Of a stretch of 64,000 nt of DNA, positions 8,535 through 22,158 are shown piece by piece (the stretch's first letter is position 1; each line of letters begins with the position of its first letter). The position numbers were made by a program, and so were the translations under genes. The notes beneath the pieces were generated by a model. The model did not search any database. It was not told where the DNA came from and was given only the letters and a program-made list of their open reading frames with translations. The stretch comes from Enterococcus phoeniculicola ATCC BAA-412 (GTDB lineage: Bacteria > Bacillota > Bacilli > Lactobacillales > Enterococcaceae), in contig NZ_ASWE01000001.1 in NCBI RefSeq assembly GCF_000407505.1, positions 1,175,324 to 1,239,323 of the forward strand, given 5' to 3'.

Positions 8535-9377
8535 ATGGTAATTGAAAAAATATTAAACAACAATGTCGTTGTCACAAAAGATGAAAATCAATTAGAAGTT
8601 GTTGTTATGGGAAAGGGGCTTGCCTTCAATAAAAAACCTGGAGATTTTATTTCAAAAGATAAAGTTGATAAAGTTTTTTTGTTATCAGATCGAGGGATTT
8701 CACAAAAGTTTCAAGAGCTGGTTCATGATATTCCACTTGAATATCTGACTATTGCTGTTCAAATTATTGAATACGCTAAGCAAAAACTCAATAAAACATT
8801 GAATGAATCCATCTACTTATCACTCACTGACCACTTGTATACGGCAATTGAGCGCACAAAGAAAAATATTCAAATGCCAAACGTTCTGTTGTGGGATATC
8901 AAACGATTGTTTCCAGAAGAATTTTCTATTGGAAAAAGAACGGTTGAAAAGATAGCTATAGAGTACAATGTTCAGCTCTCCGAAGATGAAGCTGGATTTA
9001 TTGCATTGCACATTGTAAATGCTCAGACAGAAAATCCAGAAATGGATGACATGTATGCATATACAAAAACGATGCAGGATATTTTAAATATTGTTCGCTA
9101 TTATTATAAAACTGATTTCAATGAAGAATCCGTCTATTTCTATCGCTTCACTACACATCTACGGTTCTTTTTGTCCAGAGTAGTGAATCAAACACAGCAC
9201 GAAGGAGACGTTGAAGAAGAGCTACTTTCTATTGTTCAAAAAAAATATGGAACTGCGATGACCTGTGTAGAAAAAATTCAAACATATTTAACGGAATTAT
9301 TCGATTATACTATGTCCAGTGATGAAAAAATGTATTTAGCGATTCACATTGCTCGTTTAGCAGAAAAGAATCGATAA
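8535..9377 (+). CDS. licT: LicT/BglG-family transcriptional antiterminator
   Basis: RNA-binding antiterminator that binds the RAT when beta-glucosides are being transported. Residues 1-60 form the CAT RNA-binding domain (MVIEKILNNNVVV). Two PRD domains follow, with the four regulatory histidines at His100, His159, His208 and His271, nearly the same positions as in B. subtilis LicT. The PTS phosphorylates these: the permease inhibits through PRD1 and HPr activates through PRD2. The start is ATG at 8535 after GGGAGGG; an upstream in-frame TTG lies inside the ribosome site. The gene is preceded by its own RAT and terminator (autoregulation) and followed by a second RAT-like site and bglP. Confidence 0.93.
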   Translation: MVIEKILNNNVVVTKDENQLEVVVMGKGLAFNKKPGDFISKDKVDKVFLLSDRGISQKFQELVHDIPLEYLTIAVQIIEYAKQKLNKTLNESIYLSLTDHLYTAIERTKKNIQMPNVLLWDIKRLFPEEFSIGKRTVEKIAIEYNVQLSEDEAGFIALHIVNAQTENPEMDDMYAYTKTMQDILNIVRYYYKTDFNEESVYFYRFTTHLRFFLSRVVNQTQHEGDVEEELLSIVQKKYGTAMTCVEKIQTYLTELFDYTMSSDEKMYLAIHIARLAEKNR

Positions 9378-9458
9378 AATAATAACTAATAAAAAAAGGA
9401 GGGCCGGAAAGTTTTACTTAACCCTATAGTTTGCGATATCAGTAATGATGTGGCTTTT

Positions 9459-11417
<1,959 letters not shown>

Positions 11418-11455
11418 ACAGCGAGTATAAAAATACTTAATGGAGACTCTTTTTT

Positions 11456-11496
11456 AGGAGCGCGAAGTGAAAAATTATCTTCACGCTCCTTTTTTA
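11456..11496. terminator. Bidirectional terminator between bglP and the RpiR gene
   Basis: AGGAGCGCGAAG-type left arm pairs with CTTCACGCTCCT (one G-U), with T runs on both sides (A run read from the other strand), serving both convergent genes. Confidence 0.85.
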
Positions 11497-11511
11497 AAAT
11501 AAACTGAACAC

Positions 11512-12432
11512 CTAGTTTGGAATCCATGAATCTAACGCATTCAACACATCTTGAGGATTTTTCTCTCGAATAATTTCTGATGTAGATCTTCGGTTATCTA
11601 CTCTTTGAGAAACATTTAAGATGTGATTAAAGTTTTTCCTGTAATGTTCGCCAAAAACGCAGCTGTATAAGACATCTAATAGATAACAAATGGACGTGTT
11701 GATTGTAAAACTGCCAATTTTTGAATAAAGCCGCTCTCTTGTTGTCATACGCAAGGTACAGTTACTTTTTTCAGCTAATTGATTGGTTCCGATACTTGTA
11801 AGGGCAATCACCGGGATTTTTCGTTCTTGAAGGACTGTCAGCAATTCCAATAAATAGCTGTTTTCACCTGTATAGCTAATCAAAATTGCACAGCTAGATT
11901 CTGGTAGATTGTAGGCTTCGTACATGCCTTCTCCAAAGGTCGTGCTCACAGAGGTTGGTTTTCCTAAACGACTCATCTTTAAAGCAAATTCCTGTGAAAT
12001 TAAGGTGTTGGCATTCCCGCCAAACAGCTTTACCGTATCTGCACGTAGTAAATATTGTTTAGCTTTTTGAAGCTCATCATGATGCAGCAAAGATAAGGTA
12101 TCATCGATTGTCATTTTTTGAAGTGTACCAATTTTTGAAGCAATGGACATGACGCCGTCGCTTTGATCAAAGGGAAAGTTAGCATCAACTGTAGCAAAGT
12201 GGCTTGTTAAATAAGTAATCTCTTCTATATACGCTTCTTTCAATTCTTTCCAACCAGAGTAGCCTAATTTTTTTGCAATTCTGATAAGAGTCGAAGGATG
12301 TGTGTAGACTTGATTGGCGATTTCTTTAATCGTTTGATCTTGCCACCCCTCAGTATGCGACAATAGATAATCAATCACCTGTTGTTCTGAGCTGGAAAAG
12401 TGTGTCTGTTGCATTTTTTCTTGAATAAGCAT
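11512..12432 (-). CDS. MurR/RpiR-family transcriptional regulator
   Basis: Sugar-phosphate-responsive regulator of 306 residues. It has an N-terminal helix-turn-helix (about 1-75, with IKEIANQVYTHPSTLIRIAKKLGY as the recognition region, quoted here only as a location around residues 36-60) and a C-terminal SIS domain (about 125-265) that senses a phosphosugar. The start ATG follows GGAGGGG at good spacing. It is divergent from the two GH1 genes, and the intergenic region holds several TTGTAAA/TTTACAA palindromes, so it probably controls both directions. The likely effector is a 6-phospho-beta-glucoside or glucose-6-phosphate; this is inference from context. Confidence 0.9.
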   Translation of the reverse strand: MLIQEKMQQTHFSSSEQQVIDYLLSHTEGWQDQTIKEIANQVYTHPSTLIRIAKKLGYSGWKELKEAYIEEITYLTSHFATVDANFPFDQSDGVMSIASKIGTLQKMTIDDTLSLLHHDELQKAKQYLLRADTVKLFGGNANTLISQEFALKMSRLGKPTSVSTTFGEGMYEAYNLPESSCAILISYTGENSYLLELLTVLQERKIPVIALTSIGTNQLAEKSNCTLRMTTRERLYSKIGSFTINTSICYLLDVLYSCVFGEHYRKNFNHILNVSQRVDNRRSTSEIIREKNPQDVLNALDSWIPN

Positions 12433-12444
12433 AAAACCCCTCCT

Positions 12445-12476
12445 TATTTACACAAATTATAATATTTTTGTAAATA
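12445..12476. promoter_or_regulatory. Candidate RpiR operator at the regulator's own promoter
   Basis: TATTTACA (12445-12452) and TGTAAATA (12469-12476) form an inverted repeat with a 16-base spacer just upstream of the regulator's ribosome site. Shares the TTTAC/GTAAA core with the two sites downstream. Confidence 0.4.
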
Positions 12477-12530
12477 AAAAGATAGGATAGGAGAAGCTGG
12501 AGAAGGATTTTTTAGAAAAATAAACTTTTT

Positions 12531-12549
12531 TTGTAAATCGATTTTACAA
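12531..12549. promoter_or_regulatory. Candidate RpiR operator 1 upstream of the GH1 genes
   Basis: TTGTAAATCGATTTTACAA: 7-base arms around TCGAT, with the symmetry extending into flanking T and A runs. Confidence 0.5.
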
Positions 12550-12605
12550 AAAAGAAAGAAATTAAAGTAATTTTTGTGAATTCACGTGTAACTTTCGGGA
12601 TTCAC

Positions 12606-12626
12606 CTTGTAATAACTGTTTACAAG
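12606..12626. promoter_or_regulatory. Candidate RpiR operator 2 upstream of the GH1 genes
   Basis: CTTGTAA (12606-12612) and TTACAAG (12620-12626) are a perfect inverted repeat with a 7-base spacer, 48 bases before the first GH1 gene. The same core as operator 1 supports a common regulator. Confidence 0.5.
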
Positions 12627-12673
12627 ATGGAAAATAAAGATGTAAATAAAAATGAGAGATGGAGTGAAAATAG

Positions 12674-14107
<1,434 letters not shown>

Positions 14108-14123
14108 TTTACACAATTACTTT

Positions 14124-14170
14124 AAGCTGAGATTTGGTATGTACTACTATCTCTCAGCTTTTCATTTTTA
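14124..14170 (+). terminator. Hairpin between the two GH1 genes
   Basis: AAGCTGAGA (14124-14132) pairs perfectly with TCTCAGCTT (14152-14160), followed by TTCATTTTTA. Either a leaky terminator or a processing hairpin that sets the ratio of the two enzymes. Confidence 0.6.
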
Positions 14171-14194
14171 CCATTTAGTCACAAGAAAGGATGA

Positions 14195-15667
<1,473 letters not shown>

Positions 15668-15670
15668 ATG

Positions 15671-15762
15671 AAAAAAGCGTGCGGACTTCTAGGAGCTGTA
15701 TTGACCCACAAAATCTACTTTCTGGAGGTCAATACACGTTTAAAAATCCGACACGCTTTTTT
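15671..15762. terminator. Long two-part hairpin between convergent GH1 and MATE genes
   Basis: The outer arms AAAAAAGCGTGCGGA (15671-15685) and TCCGACACGCTTTTTT (15747-15762) pair with one bulge. Inside, TGTATTGACC (15697-15706) pairs perfectly with GGTCAATACA (15727-15736). T runs at the end on either strand make it a bidirectional terminator, larger than usual. Confidence 0.75.
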
Positions 15763-17141
15763 TATAGTGACGTTACCGATTCAGGCTCTTCCTTGTGGAC
15801 AACTGCTTTGTTTTTCCAAACGCCTGATCGCCATCGAATAATCATAAAGACACTTCGAAGGCCTTCATCAATCGCATAGGCAATCCACACACCTACTAAG
15901 CCAAATTTAAAGAAAATTGCCAGTGAATATGAGAAGGGCAAGCTAATGACCCACAAAACAATTAGACTACAGATAAGAGGAAATTTCACATCACCACTTG
16001 CATTTAATGCTCCAACTAAAATCATGTTGATGGCACGCGCACACTCTAGGAAAATCTCCACAAAGAATACACCTTTAGCAATCGCAATAACTTCAGCATT
16101 CGTTGTAAAAATACCCATTAGAGGCTCAATAAAAATCCACGTAACGATACAAATACTTAATGAAGCGATGACGCCAATCTTCATTGTACGCATTCCGCGA
16201 TTTGACGCACGAGTGAATTCACCAGCCCCCACATTTCGTCCAATCATAATCTGATTTCCCTGACTTAATGATGCCGCAATTAAATAGACAAACTGAGAGA
16301 TCGCTGTTACGTAAGATTTTGCAATTAATACACTCGATCCCAGTGAAGCAACAATCATGGTGACAACCACCTGTGCACCTTGATAGGAAAGCGATTCTCC
16401 TGATGAAGGTAAGCCATAAGCCAAAATCTTTTTAACAAAATCAAAAGAAATGTTTTTCATGCGGACAGAAAAGATAGAAAAGCGAATATGTTTTTTCAAT
16501 AATCCGCAGGCGATAAGAAGTCCCACGGCATTTCCAAATACGCTAGAAACTGCCAACCCATTTACTCCAAAATGGGGGAGACCAAATGGGCTGTATAAAG
16601 CAAAATAGTTTCCGATAACAGCTAAAATGCTTGCACACATAGGGACCAAAAGAGCCGGCTGTGTAAATCCGTGACTCCTCATTACAGCAATGATTGTAGC
16701 TGTAATAGCTGAAATAAATAAGCTACCCCCATAAATTCGCAAATACCCTTCGCCAATAGCAATTAACTCTTGATCCAAATTCATAAACTGCAGTAATGGA
16801 CCTGCAAAAAAGAGAAACATCAAGCTGATAAGTAAACCTATCAACACTGAGCCAAAAAGTGCAGAGTTGATGACCGTGGGAATTTTTTCCTTTTGATTTG
16901 CTCCAATTAATTGGGCAATGATAATTTGTGTACCAACGGTTATAAATCCATAAATAAATACGGTCAAATTCAATAACTGGTTCGCCGCTCCAACTGCTGC
17001 GACGGCTGGCTCTGAATAATGTGAAATCATCCAAACATTGACATTTCCAATCACGACACGTAAAAACATTTCAATAAATATTGGCCAGCTTAGAAAAAAC
17101 AGTTCCCGATCCGAAATCGTGAAAAGATTCTTTTTATTCAA
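15762..17141 (-). CDS. MATE-family efflux protein
   Basis: Multidrug/toxin extrusion transporter of about 459 residues with 12 predicted membrane spans in two bundles, driven by Na+ or H+. The typical N-terminal pattern LSWPIFIEMFLRVVIGNVN and internal repeats fit MATE. I chose the TTG at 17141, which follows GGAGG by 11 bases; the longer frame to 17213 would run through that ribosome site and adds a non-family N-terminus. An ATA at 17147 has ideal spacing but is an improbable start. It overlaps the region holding the forward promoter that reads toward trxB, so the two divergent genes may interfere with each other. Substrate unknown. Confidence 0.88.
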   Translation of the reverse strand: MNKKNLFTISDRELFFLSWPIFIEMFLRVVIGNVNVWMISHYSEPAVAAVGAANQLLNLTVFIYGFITVGTQIIIAQLIGANQKEKIPTVINSALFGSVLIGLLISLMFLFFAGPLLQFMNLDQELIAIGEGYLRIYGGSLFISAITATIIAVMRSHGFTQPALLVPMCASILAVIGNYFALYSPFGLPHFGVNGLAVSSVFGNAVGLLIACGLLKKHIRFSIFSVRMKNISFDFVKKILAYGLPSSGESLSYQGAQVVVTMIVASLGSSVLIAKSYVTAISQFVYLIAASLSQGNQIMIGRNVGAGEFTRASNRGMRTMKIGVIASLSICIVTWIFIEPLMGIFTTNAEVIAIAKGVFFVEIFLECARAINMILVGALNASGDVKFPLICSLIVLWVISLPFSYSLAIFFKFGLVGVWIAYAIDEGLRSVFMIIRWRSGVWKNKAVVHKEEPESVTSL

Positions 17142-17170
17142 TTGTATGTGTTCCTCCACTTCTATATAAT
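17142..17170 (+). promoter_or_regulatory. trxB: Candidate promoter reading toward trxB
   Basis: TTGTAT (17142-17147), 17-base spacer, TATAAT (17165-17170). Transcription from about 17177 would include the 13-codon ORF at 17207 and then trxB. Confidence 0.55.
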
Positions 17171-17206
17171 AGATATATCGTGATGATTTTACAGGAGGAG
17201 AAAAAA

Positions 17207-17248
17207 ATGTCAATAGATTATCTTCTCGTTTTTACTGGACAATTTTAG
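17207..17248 (+). CDS. Possible 13-residue leader peptide upstream of trxB
   Basis: ATG at 17207 follows an excellent ribosome site (AGGAGGAG, then six A). It encodes M-S-I-D-Y-L-L-V-F-T-G-Q-F and ends in TAG at 17246-17248. It lies downstream of the candidate promoter and about 100 bases before trxB. The ribosome site is better than that of many real genes nearby, and no other gene could use it. No conservation can be checked here, so function (leader peptide, chance, or small peptide) is open. Confidence 0.3.
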   Translation: MSIDYLLVFTGQF

Positions 17249-17344
17249 TACTCGTTTGGCGTCGAGCAAGCAGAAGAGTAGACAAGAATTGGTTTCCCCT
17301 GTAAAGTAAATTTACTTTTAAAAATTATTGGAGGTATTCCTACT

Positions 17345-18277
17345 ATGTATGATGTAATTATAATTGGTGCTGGGCCTGCTGGAATGACTGCAGCTCTTTA
17401 TGCTTCTCGTTCCAATTTATCTGTCTTGATGATTGAACGTGGCGCACCTGGCGGACAAATGAACAATACCGCAGAAGTTGAGAACTATCCTGGATTTGAG
17501 TCTATTATGGGCCCTGAGCTCGCTTATAAAATGTATGATAGTGTTACAAAATTTGGTACGGAAAATGCTTACGGGATTGTACAGGATGTTCAAGACCATG
17601 GTGAGTATAAAGAAGTCATCTGTGAAGATGCAAGCTACAAAGGAAAAACTATCATTATAGCAACTGGTTGCGACCATCGAAAATTAGGTGTTAAAGGGGA
17701 AGAAGAATTTGCAGGTCGCGGAGTATCTTACTGTGCTGTCTGTGATGGTGCATTTTTCCGTAATCGCCGCTTAGTAGTGGTAGGCGGAGGAGATTCTGCT
17801 GTTGAAGAAGCCATCTACTTAACTCAATTTGCTTCTGAAGTTGTCATTGTTCATCGCCGTGACCAATTACGTGCTCAAAAAATTATCCAAGACCGTGCGT
17901 TTGCAAATGAAAAAATTTCTTTCATTTGGGATACAGTCGTTGAAGAAATCGTTGGAAATGAAATGGTCATGTCTGGCGTGAAATTACGCAACGTAAAAAC
18001 AAATGAAGTAAGCGAAGCAGAAGCAAATGGAATCTTTATCTACGTTGGGCTTGACCCTCTAACGGAACCCTTCAAAAAAATCGGCTTAACAAATGAAGCT
18101 GGCTGGATTGAAACAGACGGAGATATGAAAACTGCCATTCCAGGAATCTATGCCATTGGAGATGTTCGTGAAAAAACACTTCGTCAAATTACTACAGCTG
18201 TCGGAGAAGGCGGTATTGCTGGACAACAAGTCTATAAATATTTAGAAGAATTAGAAACACCAGAAGCTGTAAATTAA
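17345..18277 (+). CDS. trxB: Thioredoxin-disulfide reductase
   Basis: Cytoplasmic flavoenzyme that reduces thioredoxin with NADPH. The N-terminal FAD motif GAGPAGMTAALYA (residues 7-19), redox-active CAVC (Cys130, Cys133), NADPH motif GGGDSAVEEA and the C-terminal FAD segment AIGDVREKTLRQ are all present. The length of 310 residues is normal for the low-molecular-weight type. The start ATG follows TTGGAGG. It has its own terminator, and the long 5' leader may carry a short ORF. Confidence 0.97.
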   Translation: MYDVIIIGAGPAGMTAALYASRSNLSVLMIERGAPGGQMNNTAEVENYPGFESIMGPELAYKMYDSVTKFGTENAYGIVQDVQDHGEYKEVICEDASYKGKTIIIATGCDHRKLGVKGEEEFAGRGVSYCAVCDGAFFRNRRLVVVGGGDSAVEEAIYLTQFASEVVIVHRRDQLRAQKIIQDRAFANEKISFIWDTVVEEIVGNEMVMSGVKLRNVKTNEVSEAEANGIFIYVGLDPLTEPFKKIGLTNEAGWIETDGDMKTAIPGIYAIGDVREKTLRQITTAVGEGGIAGQQVYKYLEELETPEAVN

Positions 18278-18297
18278 GAGAACTACTTTTTTAACGA

Positions 18298-18336
18298 TAG
18301 ACTATTTTTGTGACTGCAAAAATAGTCTATTTCTTT
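18298..18336 (+). terminator. Terminator after trxB
   Basis: AGACTATTTTTG (18299-18310) pairs perfectly with CAAAAATAGTCT (18317-18328), followed by ATTTCTTTT. Confidence 0.9.
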
Positions 18337-18497
18337 TATTCTTTTTAATATTTTCTTATGCTAGAACTCTGTTACTCATTCAATCCTTTGTTCACCTACT
18401 TTGAATTCAACTATTTTCTTTGAGATTGCTTTCATCTAGAATTCATGAATGGTATACTTTAAAAAGAAATCATTATTTTAGAAAGAGGTGTCGTGTC

Positions 18498-20225
18498 ATG
18501 TCTTGGGAACAAGTCTATGAACAATGGCTGAATGAAGCAAGCCTTGAAGAAAAATTAAAACAACAATTAACTACTTTAAAAGAAGATCCTGTACAACTAG
18601 AGGATGCTTTTTATGCACCACTTGAATTTGGTACTGCAGGAATGCGCGGTATCTTAGGCCCTGGTATTAATCGAATGAATATCTACACTATTCGTCAAGC
18701 AACAGAAGGATTAGCACGTTTCATGGATGCACAAGATGCACAGACCAAACGTCGCGGTGTAGCGATTGCCTATGATTCTCGTCATATGTCTCCTGAATTT
18801 GCAATGGAAGCCGCAAAAACATTAGCAAAGCATGCGATTCCATCCTTTGTTTTTGAAAGCCTACGTCCAACGCCGGAACTTTCTTTTGCTGTGCGTCACC
18901 TGCATGCATTTACAGGCATCATGATTACTGCCTCTCACAATCCAGCAGCTTATAATGGCTATAAAGTCTATGGAGAAGACGGAGGACAAATGCCACCTGC
19001 GGATGCAGATGCTTTAACTACTTATGTACGCGGAGTTGAAAATCCATTAGAAGTAGAAGTTTTATCAGAAGAAGAAGTCGAGCATAGCGGTTTGATTACA
19101 ATCATTGGTGAAGAAGTAGATATCGCTTACCTGAAAGAAGTCAAAGCTGTAACCATTAATCCTTCTCTAGTAGAAGAAATGGGCAAGACATTAAAACTAA
19201 TTTATACGCCACTTCATGGAACTGGAAAAATGCTGGGAGAAAAAGCCTTAAAACAAGCAGGCTTTGAACAGTTCAAACTAGTCCCTGAACAAGCAATCGC
19301 TGATCCTGATTTTACGACAGTAAAATCACCGAATCCTGAGGAACATTCTGCCTTTGAATATGCGATTCGTTTAGGTGAAAAAGAAAATGCTGATTTATTA
19401 ATTGCGACAGACCCTGATGCAGACCGTTTAGGAGCAGCTGTTCGTTTGCCTGACGGAAATTATCAAGTTCTTTCTGGGAATCAGATTGGCGCCTTAATGA
19501 TCCAGTATATTTTGGAAGCCCACAAACAAGCAGGAACACTTCCAGAAAATGCAGCGGTTTTGAAGTCAATCGTTTCAAGTGAATTGCCTACAGCTATTGC
19601 TGACAAATATGACACAACTATGATTAATGTACTCACTGGATTCAAATTTATAGCTGAAAAAATCCAACAATTTGAAGAAGATCACACTCATACGTTTATG
19701 TTTGGATTTGAAGAAAGCTATGGTTACCTTGTAAAATCATTTGTTCGTGACAAAGATGCCATTCAAGCACTTGTTTTGTTAGCTGAAGTGGCGGCTTTTT
19801 ATAAGAAACAAGGAATGACACTTTACGATGCTCTTCAAGAGATGTTCAAAGAATATGGCTATTACGCTGAGAAGACAATCTCTGTAACCATGAGTGGGAT
19901 TGAAGGCTCCGCAAAAATTGCTGCGTTAATGACAAAATTCCGAGAAGAAGCACCAAAAAAATTCGCAGGAATCAATGTGATTCAAACAGAAGACTTCAAA
20001 CTGTTAACAAAAACAGACCGCAGCGGCAAATCAGAAGCATTAACGACTCCACCATCCAATGTTTTGAAGTATGTGCTTGAAGACGAGTCTTGGATTGCGG
20101 TGAGACCTTCTGGAACAGAACCAAAAATCAAGTTTTATATTGGCGTAAAAGGCAGTACTCAGGCACAAGCAGATGAGAAAATTGCCGCATACGAAAAAAG
20201 TATTACGAACATCACTGAAGGCTAG
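18498..20225 (+). CDS. pgcA: Phospho-sugar mutase (alpha-phosphoglucomutase type)
   Basis: Interconverts glucose-1-phosphate and glucose-6-phosphate, feeding UDP-glucose for glycolipid, teichoic acid and polysaccharide synthesis. The catalytic phosphoserine is Ser146 in TASHNP. The metal loop DPDADRLG, sugar-binding GFEESYGYL and phosphate-binding RPSGTEPKIKFY follow in the expected order. 575 residues match the PgcA-type long mutases rather than GlmM. The start ATG at 18498 is preceded by GAAAGAGGTG; the 26 codons upstream in frame overlap an extended -10 (TGGTATACT, 18450-18458) and so cannot be translated from that promoter. It has its own terminator. Confidence 0.93.
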   Translation: MSWEQVYEQWLNEASLEEKLKQQLTTLKEDPVQLEDAFYAPLEFGTAGMRGILGPGINRMNIYTIRQATEGLARFMDAQDAQTKRRGVAIAYDSRHMSPEFAMEAAKTLAKHAIPSFVFESLRPTPELSFAVRHLHAFTGIMITASHNPAAYNGYKVYGEDGGQMPPADADALTTYVRGVENPLEVEVLSEEEVEHSGLITIIGEEVDIAYLKEVKAVTINPSLVEEMGKTLKLIYTPLHGTGKMLGEKALKQAGFEQFKLVPEQAIADPDFTTVKSPNPEEHSAFEYAIRLGEKENADLLIATDPDADRLGAAVRLPDGNYQVLSGNQIGALMIQYILEAHKQAGTLPENAAVLKSIVSSELPTAIADKYDTTMINVLTGFKFIAEKIQQFEEDHTHTFMFGFEESYGYLVKSFVRDKDAIQALVLLAEVAAFYKKQGMTLYDALQEMFKEYGYYAEKTISVTMSGIEGSAKIAALMTKFREEAPKKFAGINVIQTEDFKLLTKTDRSGKSEALTTPPSNVLKYVLEDESWIAVRPSGTEPKIKFYIGVKGSTQAQADEKIAAYEKSITNITEG

Positions 20226-20269
20226 CTACAAGACGACATACTTGACGCCCGCTTAACACAGTAGAATAG

Positions 20270-20305
20270 AAAACCTCCGTTTCTTCAACAAACTGAGGTT
20301 TTTTA
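20270..20305 (+). terminator. Terminator after the phosphoglucomutase gene
   Basis: AAAACCTCCGTTT pairs with AAACTGAGGTTTT (one C-T mismatch), followed by TTTTATTTT. Confidence 0.85.
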
Positions 20306-20364
20306 TTTTCAAAAGAACAAATTAAACTCGTAGAAAATAATTTAAAAACCGAAAAAGAACGAAT

Positions 20365-20382
20365 TTCTCGAATAATCAAGAA
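20365..20382. promoter_or_regulatory. Candidate operator of the ArsR-family regulator
   Basis: TTCTCGA and TCAAGAA form an imperfect inverted repeat with a 4-base spacer, directly upstream of a TATACT -10 box (20390-20395). Placement suggests autorepression; sequence match to known CzrA operators is not strong. Confidence 0.3.
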
Positions 20383-20440
20383 ACTCTGTTATACTAGATT
20401 TTAGATTTTTAATGACTGCTTATCAGAGGAGGAAACGCGA

Positions 20441-20734
20441 ATGAGAGAGAAGACTCAAAAAGATATTGAAAAAGTGAGTCAGCTATACAAAGTCTTAAGT
20501 GACCCGACACGTTTAAAAATTTTATTTTTTCTAAAAACAGGAGAAAAAAATGTCACCTCAATCAGTCAAGAAGTAGACATGGAACAATCTGCTGTTTCAC
20601 ACCAATTAAAATTATTAAGAGATAATCGTGTAGTAAAGTCTCGTCGAGAAGGAAAAACAATGCTTTATAGCTTAGATGATCACCACGTTTTAGATATCTT
20701 AGATCAAACATTTGAACATGTGCAGCATCATTGA
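20441..20734 (+). CDS. ArsR/SmtB-family metal sensor, CzrA-like
   Basis: Winged-helix repressor of 97 residues that releases DNA when metal binds. The DNA-binding helix is around residues 45-62 (DMEQSAVSHQLKLL). The C-terminal alpha-5 metal site is clear: Asp80, His82, His93 and His96, the same D-x-H then +11, +3 spacing as the Zn/Co sensor CzrA of Staphylococcus. The expected ligands are therefore Zn or Co. No CPx-ATPase or cation diffusion facilitator lies next to it; it is monocistronic between pgcA and hom. It may act in trans on an exporter elsewhere. The start ATG follows AGAGGAGG. Confidence 0.88.
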   Translation: MREKTQKDIEKVSQLYKVLSDPTRLKILFFLKTGEKNVTSISQEVDMEQSAVSHQLKLLRDNRVVKSRREGKTMLYSLDDHHVLDILDQTFEHVQHH

Positions 20735-20739
20735 AATAT

Positions 20740-20783
20740 ACTGGACTTTTTCCGTAATTCTTAGGAAAAGTCTAGTTTTTTTT
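20740..20783 (+). terminator. Terminator after the ArsR-family gene
   Basis: ACTGGACTTTTTCC pairs with GGAAAAGTCTAGT (G-U pair) and is followed by nine T. Confidence 0.88.
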
Positions 20784-20866
20784 TTGAATTTTGGTTATAC
20801 TTATACGGTGAAGATTAGAACAAAATGAAAATATTCTAATGCGGATATTATTTTTTTGGAGGACGT

Positions 20867-22156
20867 ATGAAAGAAAAATTGAAAATTGGTTTACTCGGTC
20901 TAGGAGTAGTTGGCTCGGGTGTTCCAGAAATACTGATTGCTCATCAAGAAAAAATTCGACAAGTAACAGGAATGGATATTGTAGTGGAGAAAGCCTTTGT
21001 ACGTGACATAGAGGCAAAACGTGCTTTAGGAGATGCCTTCAATATTCAATTAACCACATCCATTAACGATATTTTAGACGACCCTGAAATTTCAATCGTT
21101 GTTGAATTAATGGGGAAAATTGAGCCTGCGAAAACCTACATCTCACAGGCATTAGAAAAGGGAAAACATGTAGTTACTGCAAATAAAGACCTCCTTGCCC
21201 AACATGGTGGAGAACTTGTTGCCCTTGCACAGAAAACCCATTGTGATCTCTACTACGAAGCAAGTGTTGCAGGGGGGATTCCCATCTTAAGAACTATTGC
21301 TAACAGTTTAGCTGCAGACGATATCACGAATGTACTTGGTATTGTGAATGGAACAACCAACTACATGTTAACTAAAATGGTCAATGATGCAAAAACCTAT
21401 GAGGATGCGTTAAAAGAAGCACAAGCATTGGGATTTGCAGAATCAGATCCAACAAATGATGTGGATGGGATTGATGCCGCCTATAAAATGGTTATACTCA
21501 GTCAGTTTGCATTTGGAATGAATATCAGTATGGAACAAGTCTCTGTGAAAGGGATTCGGGGATTAGCGCTAGAAGATGTGGCTATGGCAAAACAACTTGG
21601 CTATGAAATCAAATTAATTGGGGCTTCTCAAAAAACTGGAGAAAGCATTCATGTCGAAGTTTCCCCAATGTTTGTTCCAAAAAAACATCCTCTAGCCTCC
21701 GTGAGTAATGAATACAATGCTGTCTTTATTGAAAGTTCAGGTGTAGGTGAATCGATGTATTATGGTCCTGGTGCCGGAGCAAAACCAACCGCGACAAGCG
21801 TTGTCAGTGATTTAATCACTATTGCAAAAAATATTCGTCTGAAGACAACCGGTCATATGTTCAATGCGTATCGGCATGAGACATTGTTGACATCAGATGA
21901 AGAGATATTTAGTAAATACTATCTTTCACTAGAAGTACCTGATGAAAAAGGACAGTTTTTGAAGCTTGCTGAGATTATGAATCAAGCAGACGTCAGCTTT
22001 GACCAAGTTGTTCAGCAAAAATCAGAGGGTGACACTGCTCGCGTCATTGTGATTACACATAGAACCAGCAAGAAAAAGCTAGATGCTGCTCTTGAAAAAA
22101 TTAAGAAATCAACTGCATTTACTTTATTAAATACAATGAAAGTTTTGGGGGATTAA
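20867..22156 (+). CDS. hom: Homoserine dehydrogenase
   Basis: NAD(P)-dependent reduction of aspartate semialdehyde to homoserine, the branch point for threonine and methionine. N-terminal nucleotide motif [12 protein letters not shown] (residues 8-19), catalytic domain with the family segment [11 protein letters not shown] and the motif [18 protein letters not shown], and a C-terminal ACT-like domain (about 350-429) for allosteric feedback by threonine. The length of 429 is typical. The start ATG follows TTGGAGG. It is the first gene of hom-thrC-thrB; thrC begins two bases after its stop. No T-box is visible in the short leader. Confidence 0.96.
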   Translation: MKEKLKIGLLGLGVVGSGVPEILIAHQEKIRQVTGMDIVVEKAFVRDIEAKRALGDAFNIQLTTSINDILDDPEISIVVELMGKIEPAKTYISQALEKGKHVVTANKDLLAQHGGELVALAQKTHCDLYYEASVAGGIPILRTIANSLAADDITNVLGIVNGTTNYMLTKMVNDAKTYEDALKEAQALGFAESDPTNDVDGIDAAYKMVILSQFAFGMNISMEQVSVKGIRGLALEDVAMAKQLGYEIKLIGASQKTGESIHVEVSPMFVPKKHPLASVSNEYNAVFIESSGVGESMYYGPGAGAKPTATSVVSDLITIAKNIRLKTTGHMFNAYRHETLLTSDEEIFSKYYLSLEVPDEKGQFLKLAEIMNQADVSFDQVVQQKSEGDTARVIVITHRTSKKKLDAALEKIKKSTAFTLLNTMKVLGD

Positions 22157-22158
22157 TT

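Noticed and set aside
15679-15879. Forward ORF across the long hairpin and the MATE 3' end
   Set aside because: Runs through the palindromic terminator and antisense to MATE; composition not coding.
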